A stretch of 64,000 nucleotides of DNA, taken from the NCBI GenBank assembly GCA_934277695.1, contig CAKQVG010000003.1, positions 62,001-126,000 of the forward strand. The letters run 5' to 3'. This document shows, piece after piece, positions 8,714-16,478 of the stretch. The notes beneath the pieces are model-generated. The model did no database searches and was not told the origin of the DNA. It saw only the letters and a list, made by a program, of their open reading frames with translations. Every line of letters starts with the position of its first letter. The first letter of the stretch is position 1. Source of the stretch: CAG-238 sp934277695. Its GTDB lineage: Bacteria > Bacillota > Clostridia > Peptostreptococcales > Anaerovoracaceae. The position numbers and the translations under genes are program-made.

Positions 8714-9104
8714 AGAGTGTATTGATTTAAGTTTATATAGACTTTCAAAAGCCGAGCAATACTTGGAAGATGCAAAACGTACATTGGAACTTGAAATGTA
8801 TGATACATCTGCAAATCGTTCCTATTATGCGATTTTTCATGCTGCACGTGCAGTTTTGGCGCTCGAAGGACTGGATTTTAAGAAACATTCCGGAGTGATT
8901 TCAAATTTTCAAATGCGATATATCAAAACCGGGATTTTTGATAAGCAGCTTTCGAACATCATTAAGAGTGCATTTTCACTTCGGACAGAAAGTGATTATG
9001 AAGATTTTTATGTAATCGCAAAAGCAGATGTAGAAAGCCAAGTCAAAGAAGCTGATATTTTCTACCATGCTATCAGCGAATATATTCATGAAAAAATAAA
9101 ATAG
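8703..9104 (+). CDS. HEPN-domain protein (UPF0332-like), probable toxin of an MNT/HEPN pair
   Basis: A 133-residue helical protein starting at TTG 8703. AAGGAGGG (8687-8694) lies 8 nt upstream within the MNT gene, so the two are translationally coupled. The sequence fits the UPF0332 HEPN family: helix 1 LSKAEQYLEDAKRTLE, then NRSYYAIFHAARAVL with an R-x6-H motif, FKKHSG, and a late SLRTESDYED. HEPN proteins are often RNases, and the R...H pair would be the catalytic candidate. Activity is inferred. A strong terminator follows. Confidence 0.85.
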   Translation: MYSKECIDLSLYRLSKAEQYLEDAKRTLELEMYDTSANRSYYAIFHAARAVLALEGLDFKKHSGVISNFQMRYIKTGIFDKQLSNIIKSAFSLRTESDYEDFYVIAKADVESQVKEADIFYHAISEYIHEKIK

Positions 9105-9118
9105 TGATAAGAACGATA

Positions 9119-9148
9119 CCCTAGGAGCGTGTAACTCCTAGGGCTTTT
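9119..9148 (+). terminator. Rho-independent terminator after MNT/HEPN
   Basis: Perfect 9-bp stem CCCTAGGAG (9119-9127) and CTCCTAGGG (9135-9143), 7-nt loop, then CTTTTAT. It marks the right end of the AT-rich island. Confidence 0.85.
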
Positions 9149-9221
9149 ATAATACGCTGTACCTAACATTAAAAAAAATAGAAAAATATAATTTATCAAA
9201 ATAACAGGAGATATGTAGACA

Positions 9222-9689
9222 ATGACAAAAGTACTATTCATCTGCCACGGCAACATCTGCCGCAGCACAATGGCGCAGTATGTGTTTGAAGATATGATAA
9301 AAAAGAAGGGACTGGCGGACTGTTTTGAGATTGACTCAGCGGCCACAAGCCGTGAAGAAATCGGCAATGATGTCCATCATGGTACACGGCGAAAGCTGGC
9401 GGAGATGGGCATTCCATGCGGGAAACATCGTGCCCGTCAGGTGACAAAAGCGGATTACGAACATTTTGATTATCTGATTATTATGGATGCAAACAACCGC
9501 AGGAATTTGATGCATATTATCGGCAGCGACCCGGATAACAAGGTTCACAGCCTGCTTGACTTTTCCAAGAACCCGCGGGATATTGCAGACCCGTGGTATA
9601 CTGGAAATTTTGATGTGACTTATGAGGATATTGCGGAAGGCTGCACAGACTTTCTGAAGTACATTCAAGATAAACTTTATGCAGAATAG
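9222..9689 (+). CDS. Low-molecular-weight protein-tyrosine phosphatase
   Basis: A 155-residue cytoplasmic phosphatase. The N-terminal P-loop C8-HGNIC-R14-S fits the C(X)5R signature, and the DPWY segment near residue 123 supplies the general acid aspartate. Length is normal for the family. It starts at ATG 9222 after AGGAG. A truncated duplicate of its first codons sits about 1 kb upstream, on the other side of the MNT/HEPN pair. Substrates could be phosphotyrosine or phosphoarginine proteins; the sequence does not decide. A flavoprotein gene follows 13 nt later. Confidence 0.92.
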   Translation: MTKVLFICHGNICRSTMAQYVFEDMIKKKGLADCFEIDSAATSREEIGNDVHHGTRRKLAEMGIPCGKHRARQVTKADYEHFDYLIIMDANNRRNLMHIIGSDPDNKVHSLLDFSKNPRDIADPWYTGNFDVTYEDIAEGCTDFLKYIQDKLYAE

Positions 9690-9702
9690 ATAGGAGGCAA
9701 CT

Positions 9703-10185
9703 ATGAGACGAGCTGACAGAGAAATTAAGAACTTTGAAGAGATGCTGGATGTCATTTCCCGCTGTGATGTGTGCAGGCTGGGATTGAATGACGGAGACTA
9801 TCCGTATATCCTGCCGCTGAACTTCGGTGTGAAAGCCGATAAAGAGAACCAAACCGTGACGCTGTATTTTCACAGTGCATTAGAGGGTCACAAAATGGAT
9901 CTGATGCAGAAGAACAACCATGCATCCTTCGAAATGGACTGCCGCCATGAGCTGCAGTATAAGGCGGAGCAGGGCATGTGTACCTTTGCGTTTGAGAGCA
10001 TCATCGGGCAGGGCACGATTCGCATGATTGACGACGAAAACGAAAAACTGCAGGCTTTGAAAATTTTGATGGATCATTACTATCCGCGCGAAAACAAGTA
10101 TTTTAATCCGGCAGCGATTCCGAGAACCGCGGTTTACTGTTTAGAAGTTACCCGGATGACCGGAAAGAGAAAGGTGTTGAAATGA
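9703..10185 (+). CDS. NimA-like pyridoxamine 5'-phosphate oxidase-family flavoprotein (copy 1)
   Basis: A 160-residue split-barrel flavoprotein of the PNPOx-like superfamily, closest in pattern to 5-nitroimidazole reductase (NimA)-type proteins: MRRADREI start, DYPYILPLNFG strand, YFHSALEGHK motif and a C-terminal TGKRK. It probably binds FMN or another flavin or heme. Nitro-drug reduction is possible but not shown. A paralogue lies at 12.2 kb. Its stop overlaps the start of the next gene (ATGA), so the two are coupled. Confidence 0.85.
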   Translation: MRRADREIKNFEEMLDVISRCDVCRLGLNDGDYPYILPLNFGVKADKENQTVTLYFHSALEGHKMDLMQKNNHASFEMDCRHELQYKAEQGMCTFAFESIIGQGTIRMIDDENEKLQALKILMDHYYPRENKYFNPAAIPRTAVYCLEVTRMTGKRKVLK

Positions 10186-10760
10186 TTTATCAAGTGATGG
10201 CGATAGTCATTTTAGCCGTTTTTTACGGATGTTATTTTCTGAAAATGTTTCTGCAGCGTCGAAAAGGCATTCGAACGGATCAGATCGGACAGGGAAAGGT
10301 CGGTTTTGTGAAATTCGTCGAAGTAACCATGAAGATTGCAACCTTGCTGGTTCCGGCAGCGGAAGTGATCAGTATCCTTTTGAACACAACCTGTTTTTCG
10401 GTTCCGCTCAGAATCTGCGGTGCCGTCATCGGTGCATTGGGAGCAGCTGTGTTCGTGACATCGGTGGTGACGATGCGCGACAGCTGGCGGGCCGGGGTCT
10501 CCAAGACAGATAAGACGGAACTGGTCACGGACGGGATCTATCAGCTCAGCCGTAATCCGGCATTTTTAGGCTTTGACCTGGTGTACATCGGCATTTTACT
10601 GATGTTCTTCAACCCATGGCTTCTAGTAGTGTCGCTTTTTGCGATGATTATGTTTCATCTGCAGATCGTGAATGTGGAAGAAGACTTCCTGCTAGAGACG
10701 TTTGGACAGGAATACCTGGCGTATAAGAAAAAAGTAAATCGCTATATTGGAAGAAAATAA
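10182..10760 (+). CDS. Isoprenylcysteine carboxyl methyltransferase-family membrane protein
   Basis: A 192-residue integral membrane protein with about five hydrophobic segments. The C-terminal part carries the ICMT/PEMT-type signature: GIYQLSRNPAFLGF, a hydrophobic stretch, then HLQIVNVEEDFLLETFG and EYLAYKKKVNRYIG. Bacterial members are presumed SAM-dependent methyltransferases of small hydrophobic substrates. The substrate here is unknown, and since no prenylated proteins are expected the name reflects only the fold. It overlaps the flavoprotein gene by 4 nt. Confidence 0.82.
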   Translation: MIYQVMAIVILAVFYGCYFLKMFLQRRKGIRTDQIGQGKVGFVKFVEVTMKIATLLVPAAEVISILLNTTCFSVPLRICGAVIGALGAAVFVTSVVTMRDSWRAGVSKTDKTELVTDGIYQLSRNPAFLGFDLVYIGILLMFFNPWLLVVSLFAMIMFHLQIVNVEEDFLLETFGQEYLAYKKKVNRYIGRK

Positions 10761-10810
10761 GATAGCTTAGTACAAGTCGAAAAGCAGAATAAAGAGAGGG
10801 AAAATTTCTC

Positions 10811-10839
10811 TTGACTTATCTCAAATATGATACTATTAT
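10811..10839 (+). promoter_or_regulatory. Promoter of the CPBP/HTH pair, with possible operator
   Basis: TTGACT (10811-10816) and TATTAT (10834-10839) are separated by 17 nt. ATCTCA (10818-10823) and TGAGAT (10857-10862) form a widely spaced inverted repeat around the -10 region. It could be the site of the HTH regulator encoded two genes downstream. The operator part is speculative. Confidence 0.6.
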
Positions 10840-10894
10840 ATTATTAGTCTTAAAAATGAGATTAAAATAAATCATTCATATGTGAGGTAGTTTG

Positions 10895-11683
10895 ATGAAT
10901 ACGAAAAATTCGAATAATTTGAATCATACAAAAGGCAAAGCCATCTTGCGTTTTTTGTTATGCGTGCTTCCGATTGCGATTATCGGCGGCTATTTTACTG
11001 GAATTTACATCTTGGAGCATTCGACGAGCGAGGTAACGGCACAAATTTTGGCTCAAATAAAAAGCCCGACAGCACTTTATTTGCTGACTATGCTTCAAAG
11101 CACAATTTATGCGATAATTGCGTCTGTGGCGGGATATTTTCTTGCAGACAGGATAGGGCTTTTGAAGCCGTTTGCTTTCAAAAAAGACATCTTGAAAAAG
11201 ACGGTTCCGGTAATTATTCTGTTTGGAATACTGTTTACTGCGGACTATTTTGTGATAGGACCTTTTATCCCGGAAGTTGCAGCAGATTATGAGAGGGGAA
11301 TCAGTGCGGCATATTTCATTGCTTCCCTGACTTACGGCGGGGTTGTTGAAGAAATCCTGATGCGGTGGTTTTTCATGTCGCTGATTGCATGGATTTTGGT
11401 TCTGATTTTTGCAAGAAAAACCGAAAAAACGGAGCTTCCGGATTGGATTTTCATTGCTGCGAATATCACCGCGGCGCTCCTGTTTGCGGCAGGGCATCTT
11501 CCTGCGACCATGGCATTTTTCGGACGCATTACACCGCTGATTTTGGCGAGATGTTTCGTATTAAATGGTGGATTTGCGCTTTTATTCGGTAGATTTTACA
11601 GGAAATACGGCATTCAGTATGCGATGCTTGCTCATTTTGGGCTGCATCTTGTAAGCAAACTTATTTTACTTGCGGTTATCTAA
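10895..11683 (+). CDS. CPBP-family intramembrane glutamic endopeptidase (Abi/CaaX-like)
   Basis: A 262-residue membrane protein with about seven to eight hydrophobic segments. The CPBP signature is present: motif 1 GVVEEILMRWFF (EExxxR) near residue 150, motif 2 FAAGHLPA, and a late HFGLHL. These glutamate and histidine residues form the metal-independent intramembrane protease site. Bacterial members occur in bacteriocin immunity and abortive-infection settings. ATG 10895 follows GAGGT; a TTG one codon earlier is less likely. The next gene starts 10 nt after its stop. Confidence 0.85.
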   Translation: MNTKNSNNLNHTKGKAILRFLLCVLPIAIIGGYFTGIYILEHSTSEVTAQILAQIKSPTALYLLTMLQSTIYAIIASVAGYFLADRIGLLKPFAFKKDILKKTVPVIILFGILFTADYFVIGPFIPEVAADYERGISAAYFIASLTYGGVVEEILMRWFFMSLIAWILVLIFARKTEKTELPDWIFIAANITAALLFAAGHLPATMAFFGRITPLILARCFVLNGGFALLFGRFYRKYGIQYAMLAHFGLHLVSKLILLAVI

Positions 11684-11693
11684 GGAGATTAAG

Positions 11694-12224
11694 ATGAAAG
11701 ATATTTATATCGACGCTTGTCTGAACCCGGTTCGGCAGCGGATTTTGCAGGTCTTGATTGAAAAGAAAGAAGCTTCCGCAGCGCAGATTCTGGAAGTTTT
11801 AACGGACATTCCGAGAGCAAGCTTGTATCGGCATATCAAGATTTTGGCGGATGCAGGGGTCATTGAAGCAGTCAGGGAAGTCCCGAAACGGGGCTCGGTT
11901 GAGAAATTTTATGCACTTGCTGCACCGCCTGCAGATGCGAAGACAAATGAAGGGATGAACCAAATGATACAGGCGGCACTGATTGCCTTGGCAAATGATT
12001 TTTCCCGTTACTTTTCGGAAGGAGGAAACGATCTGCAGAAAGACATGCTGACATTTGGGCAGGCGACGCTGATGCTCTCTGACGAAGAGTTTGTAGCTTT
12101 CTTGACAGAGTATTCGAATCTGCTTGCAAAATTCCTTCACAACAAGCCGTCAGCGGAACGCAAAACGCGTAAAATCACCTTTATTTCTTCGCCCACAGAT
12201 GATATACTGTTCTTATCGAAATAA
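11694..12224 (+). CDS. Winged helix-turn-helix transcriptional regulator
   Basis: A 176-residue ArsR/HTH_20-type regulator. Residues about 5-70 form the wHTH: CLNPVRQRILQVLIE, then DIPRASLYRHIKILADAG and a GSVEKFY wing. The remainder is a helical dimerisation or sensor region without recognised ligand residues. ATG 11694 is preferred since AAGGAG lies 5 nt upstream; an earlier in-frame TTG overlaps that site. It directly follows the CPBP gene and probably controls this unit. CPBP-HTH pairs are recurrent in Firmicutes. Confidence 0.85.
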   Translation: MKDIYIDACLNPVRQRILQVLIEKKEASAAQILEVLTDIPRASLYRHIKILADAGVIEAVREVPKRGSVEKFYALAAPPADAKTNEGMNQMIQAALIALANDFSRYFSEGGNDLQKDMLTFGQATLMLSDEEFVAFLTEYSNLLAKFLHNKPSAERKTRKITFISSPTDDILFLSK

Positions 12225-12246
12225 AACCTTATAGGAGGATACAGCT

Positions 12247-12723
12247 ATGTTCAGAAAAATGCGTCGTGCAGACAAGAAAGCAATTTCAAACGAAGATACA
12301 ATCAAATTATTGAACGAAGGAAGACGAGGCGTTCTTGCCGTAGCAGGCGATGATGATTATCCTTATGCATTTCCAATCAATTACTATTATGATGAAAACG
12401 AGGGTAAGATTTATTTCCATTCGGCACTTGCCGGCCACAAGGTCGATGCCATGAAGCGCAACCCTAAGGTTTGCTTCACTGTTTTCAGTGAACCCGAAAT
12501 CAGAGACCTCGACTGGGCTCCTTATGTAAGAAGCGTGGTTTGTTTCGGCAAGGCACAGCCGGTTGGCAAGGATGAATTGCCTGCAAAACTTAAAATATTT
12601 GCGATGAAATATTATCCTTCCGAAGCAGAAGCGGATGAGGAAATCGAAGCCGATTTAAAAGCAGTACAGCTTATTGAAATCACAATCGATCACATGACAG
12701 GCAAAGAAATTCAGGAAAAATAA
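12247..12723 (+). CDS. NimA-like pyridoxamine 5'-phosphate oxidase-family flavoprotein (copy 2)
   Basis: A 158-residue paralogue of the protein at 9703. The shared blocks are MRRADKKAI, DYPYAFPINY, YFHSALAGHK and a C-terminal HMTGKE. Flavin binding is expected from the fold. AGGAGG precedes ATG 12247. Two copies flanking the CPBP/HTH pair suggest local duplication or independent recruitment into one stress or drug-response cluster. Confidence 0.85.
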   Translation: MFRKMRRADKKAISNEDTIKLLNEGRRGVLAVAGDDDYPYAFPINYYYDENEGKIYFHSALAGHKVDAMKRNPKVCFTVFSEPEIRDLDWAPYVRSVVCFGKAQPVGKDELPAKLKIFAMKYYPSEAEADEEIEADLKAVQLIEITIDHMTGKEIQEK

Positions 12724-12734
12724 TGAGGGACACA

Positions 12735-13721
12735 ATGGCAAAAAAAATCATTCAAAGAGTTATAATCGTTATCTTTGCGATACTGCTCGTGCTGGCGGCA
12801 ACGGTTACCATCATGTATTTTCACCGTTCCTCACCGGACGATGTGATAAAATACGATACGACCAATCCTTTCATCGTTTCCGATACGCAGATTGCCGCAC
12901 ACAGAAGCGGTGCGGGAATTTTGCCGGAAAACACCCTGATGGCTTTCCGGGCGTGTGTTGAGAACGAAGAATATAATCCGGATGTTTTTGAATTTGACTT
13001 ACATATGACGGCGGATGGCATTCCTGTGCTTTTTCATGACGGAAATCTCGACAGGGTTACCGACAGCGTGTATGTTTTCGGCAAGGAGGATGTCTGCCCG
13101 GGAGACAAAACATACGAGGAATTACGGCAGCTCAACATGGGCGCCGGTTTTACCGCAGATGACGGAAGCAGCCCATATAAGGATCTGCACGGCGAAGACG
13201 TGCCGGAAGATTTGAAAATTTTGAGTCTTGATGATGCTTTGGCATATCTTACAAGTGCCGGTGATTACAGGTTTATAATCGAAGTTAAGGACCCGGGCGA
13301 AATAGGAATGAAATGCGTTGATATTCTTTATCAGACGCTGCAGAAATACGATATCGTGGACAAGGTGGCCTTTGGCTCTTTCAACGGGGAAGTCTCCGAT
13401 TACAAGGATGAGGCATACCCTGATTTGATGCGCGGAGCACATGCTTCGGAAGTTTTGGATTTCTATGTGGCTGCTTTGCTTGACAAGTCAGAGTATTCTG
13501 CGGCATTCGGAGTTCTTCAGATTCCGTTTGCGAATGCGAAGGAATCCAAGTGCGTTAATTTGGGAACCGCGACCGTGGTTAACTATGCACACAAGAACAA
13601 TATTGCCGTGCAGTACTGGACCATTGATGAGGAAAAAGACATGGAATATCTTGCATCAATCGGTGCGGACTGCATTATGACCGATTTCCCGAACATTGCC
13701 CATAAAGTAATGCAGAGGTAA
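12735..13721 (+). CDS. Membrane-anchored glycerophosphodiester phosphodiesterase
   Basis: A 328-residue protein. ATG 12735 is chosen because GAGGG lies just upstream; ATG 12723 overlaps the previous stop. An N-terminal membrane anchor (about residues 8-28) precedes an extracytoplasmic GDPD TIM-barrel. Catalytic elements are AHRSGAGILPENT, EFDLHMTADG with VLFHD, and a metal-binding EVKDPG. The C-terminal end has the usual YWTID and GADCIMTDFP segments. It probably releases alcohols from glycerophosphodiesters or teichoic-acid-type polymers outside the cell. mutL starts 4 nt after its stop. Confidence 0.88.
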   Translation: MAKKIIQRVIIVIFAILLVLAATVTIMYFHRSSPDDVIKYDTTNPFIVSDTQIAAHRSGAGILPENTLMAFRACVENEEYNPDVFEFDLHMTADGIPVLFHDGNLDRVTDSVYVFGKEDVCPGDKTYEELRQLNMGAGFTADDGSSPYKDLHGEDVPEDLKILSLDDALAYLTSAGDYRFIIEVKDPGEIGMKCVDILYQTLQKYDIVDKVAFGSFNGEVSDYKDEAYPDLMRGAHASEVLDFYVAALLDKSEYSAAFGVLQIPFANAKESKCVNLGTATVVNYAHKNNIAVQYWTIDEEKDMEYLASIGADCIMTDFPNIAHKVMQR

Positions 13722-13725
13722 AAGA

Positions 13726-15540
13726 ATGATCAGAGTTTTAGATAAGGCGATTGCCGACAAAATTGCCGCAGGTGAAGTCATCGAGCGGCCCGTATCAATC
13801 GTAAAAGAACTTGTGGAAAATGCACTTGATGCCGGTGCCTCGTCCGTTACGGTCGAGATAAAAAACGGTGGAAAGTCATATATTCGAGTTACGGACAACG
13901 GAATAGGGATTGCACGTGAAGAAGCCGCTACGGCTTTTTTGCGTCATGCCACAAGTAAAATTTCCTCCGTAAAAGATTTAGATGCTATAGAAACTTTGGG
14001 CTTCCGAGGAGAAGCGCTCGCATCCATTGCAGCTGTTACAAGCTGTGAGCTTATCACCAAAACAGCGGACGCCAAAGCCGGCACACGCATTCTTATGCGC
14101 GGCGGTCTGCCTGTGAGAAATGATCAGACCGGCTGCCCGGACGGAACGACGATTATCATAACGGATTTGTTTTTCAATACGCCTGCCAGGCTGAAGTTTA
14201 TGAAGAGTGACGGTGCGGAGAGCGGAATGATTATCGACTTTGTTTCGCAGGTTGCGCTTGCATATAAAGAAATTAAATTCTGCCTTATTAACAATGGTAA
14301 AATTTTGTTTACAACGCCCGGCGATGGCAACCGCTTGAATACAATTATAAGAATCTATCACGATGTTGACGCAAAAAACATGGTGCCGGTATCCTATTCG
14401 GAAGAAGGACTTTCGCTGGAAGGCTATATTTCCACACCGGCGATGAGCAGAACAAGCCGCGGCAGCCAGATTTTCTTCGTAAACGGTCGTGTTGTCAGCA
14501 GCAAGGTGATGGAAAAGGGAGTTTCTCTGGGTTACAAGGAACGTCTGTTTGAAGGAAGATACCCGGTTGTATATCTTTTTCTCCGTGTAGATCCGGGAAC
14601 AATCGATGTAAACATACACCCGAACAAAAGGGAAGTGCGTTTTGATGACGAGGCACTTATTTCCGACTTTATTTCCCGGGGAATTAAGGCAGTGCTTGCA
14701 ACAAAAGAAGCGGTAGTCGATGCCGGAAATCTTTTCAAGCCGGAAAAGAAAAATGTCGTATATCAAAACATATTTGCAGATCATAGCAGCAGAGAAGACA
14801 GCACCGTTCGGGAGCAAGTTGACATAAAAACGTTATTGTCTACAATAAAAAAAGAACCTTCTCCGGAGCCTGCAAAGGAAGAACTTGTTACGACTGAGAT
14901 TCCGGAAGCCGGCGTGCCGTCGGAAACCAAAATTGAAATCGATGTACCGATGATAAAGCCGTTTGATATTACGGAAATCAAGGTGACGGGAGTGCTTTTT
15001 GATACTTACATAACTGCCGTGGATGATGACAATTTCTATCTTATCGACCAGCATGCGGCGCAGGAGCGAATCTTTTACGAGAAGCTTGTAAGTGAGTATG
15101 ATGCAAGCGAAAAGACGAAGCAGCCGCTTCTTACGCCTTTAATCATTAACACTTCAATGACAGCCAATCAGGACAAGGATGACTGGCTGAATGCGCTCGA
15201 AGCGATGGGATTCACAATTGACGAATTCGGACCGGGAACATATAGAGTGCCTGAAATTCCAATGTTTATGGAACTTTCCGAAGCAGAAGATTTTATAAAC
15301 AATTTTATTGAAAATATTCATACATCAACGGATTTGAGAAATACGGTTGTTGTGGACAAACTGATTATGATGTCGTGCAAAGCGGCCATCAAAGCAAACG
15401 ACAAGCTGAGTCTTGATGAGGTGAATGCCTTAATCGCAGATTTGTCCAAATGCGTTAATCCATTCAGCTGTCCGCATGGGAGGCCGACTTTTATCAAACT
15501 CACGAGATATGAAATCGAAAAAATGTTTAAACGTGTATAG
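13726..15540 (+). CDS. mutL: DNA mismatch repair endonuclease MutL
   Basis: A 604-residue protein. The N-terminal GHKL ATPase has E (ELVENALDAGA), DNGIGI and GFRGEALASI; NVHP-like INVHPNKREV closes the transducer domain. The C-terminal region carries the endonuclease metal motif DQHAAQERIFYE near residue 440 and the CPHGRPT zinc/catalytic motif, so this is a nicking MutL as expected in bacteria without MutH. Residues about 345-405 form an acidic, low-complexity linker. It heads the mutL-miaA run. Confidence 0.97.
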   Translation: MIRVLDKAIADKIAAGEVIERPVSIVKELVENALDAGASSVTVEIKNGGKSYIRVTDNGIGIAREEAATAFLRHATSKISSVKDLDAIETLGFRGEALASIAAVTSCELITKTADAKAGTRILMRGGLPVRNDQTGCPDGTTIIITDLFFNTPARLKFMKSDGAESGMIIDFVSQVALAYKEIKFCLINNGKILFTTPGDGNRLNTIIRIYHDVDAKNMVPVSYSEEGLSLEGYISTPAMSRTSRGSQIFFVNGRVVSSKVMEKGVSLGYKERLFEGRYPVVYLFLRVDPGTIDVNIHPNKREVRFDDEALISDFISRGIKAVLATKEAVVDAGNLFKPEKKNVVYQNIFADHSSREDSTVREQVDIKTLLSTIKKEPSPEPAKEELVTTEIPEAGVPSETKIEIDVPMIKPFDITEIKVTGVLFDTYITAVDDDNFYLIDQHAAQERIFYEKLVSEYDASEKTKQPLLTPLIINTSMTANQDKDDWLNALEAMGFTIDEFGPGTYRVPEIPMFMELSEAEDFINNFIENIHTSTDLRNTVVVDKLIMMSCKAAIKANDKLSLDEVNALIADLSKCVNPFSCPHGRPTFIKLTRYEIEKMFKRV

Positions 15541-15554
15541 AGAAAGAGTTACAA

Positions 15555-16478
15555 ATGAGAGAAATTATTGTGGTTGCAGGCCCGACGGCCGTAGGAAAAA
15601 CAAAATATGCAATAGCACTTGCGAAGGCTTTTGACGGTGAAATCGTCTCCTGCGACTCCATGCAGCTCTATAAATACATGAACATCGGAAGCGCCAAGCC
15701 TACAGATACAGAGCGTGCGGAAGCGGTGCATCATCTTGTTGACGAAATCGACCCGAAAGAACCTTTTTCGGTAGCAAAATACAGCAAGATGGCAAAAGAG
15801 GCGATAGAAGATATTTTTTCGCGTGGGAAAACACCGATTGTGAGCGGAGGAACGGGGCTTTATCTGAATTCCTTGCTTTATGATATGGATTTCAGCAATG
15901 CTCCGAAGAATGAAGAGCTGCGCGAGACGCTTGAGAAAGAAGCCGAATTGTTTGGCCCGGAATATATCTACAACAAGCTTTGCGAAATAGACCCGGAAAC
16001 AGCAAAACGCATCCATCCGAACAATGTCAAGAAGGTCATTCGTGCGCTGGAAGGCGCTTCATCGGGAAGCAGCATTACGGACTTTAAGAACTGTACGAAG
16101 AAATGTACAGACTATGACGCGGTTCTGATTGGGCTTACGAGGAACAGGGAAGAACTTTACGAGCGAATTAATCGCAGGGTTGATATTATGGTGGAAGAGG
16201 GACTCTTCCATGAAGTGGAAAACCTTCTTGAAATGGGGCTTGCCGAAGAGGATATCTCCATGAAGGGAATCGGATATAAGGAAATTATCGGCTTTTTTGA
16301 CGGACTTTACGGCAAAGAGGAAGCAATTGACTTAATAAAGAAGAACAGCAGGCATCTTGCAAAACGCCAGCTTACTTGGTTTCGCCGATATGAAGATATG
16401 AAATGGTTTAATATCAGCGAATATAAAGACGATGAAGAAGCAATTGAGGATATTTTGGTATGGCTGAAAAAGAGATAA
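15555..16478 (+). CDS. miaA: tRNA dimethylallyltransferase MiaA
   Basis: A 307-residue enzyme that adds the dimethylallyl group of DMAPP to A37 of tRNAs reading UNN codons. The P-loop GPTAVGKT is near the N-terminus, followed by SCDSMQLYKYMNIGSAKP and the SGGTGLYLNSL segment. The C-terminal KRQLTWFRR motif contacts tRNA. It lies 14 nt after mutL and overlaps the next gene by 19 nt. No hfq follows, unlike many Firmicutes with this gene order. Confidence 0.97.
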   Translation: MREIIVVAGPTAVGKTKYAIALAKAFDGEIVSCDSMQLYKYMNIGSAKPTDTERAEAVHHLVDEIDPKEPFSVAKYSKMAKEAIEDIFSRGKTPIVSGGTGLYLNSLLYDMDFSNAPKNEELRETLEKEAELFGPEYIYNKLCEIDPETAKRIHPNNVKKVIRALEGASSGSSITDFKNCTKKCTDYDAVLIGLTRNREELYERINRRVDIMVEEGLFHEVENLLEMGLAEEDISMKGIGYKEIIGFFDGLYGKEEAIDLIKKNSRHLAKRQLTWFRRYEDMKWFNISEYKDDEEAIEDILVWLKKR

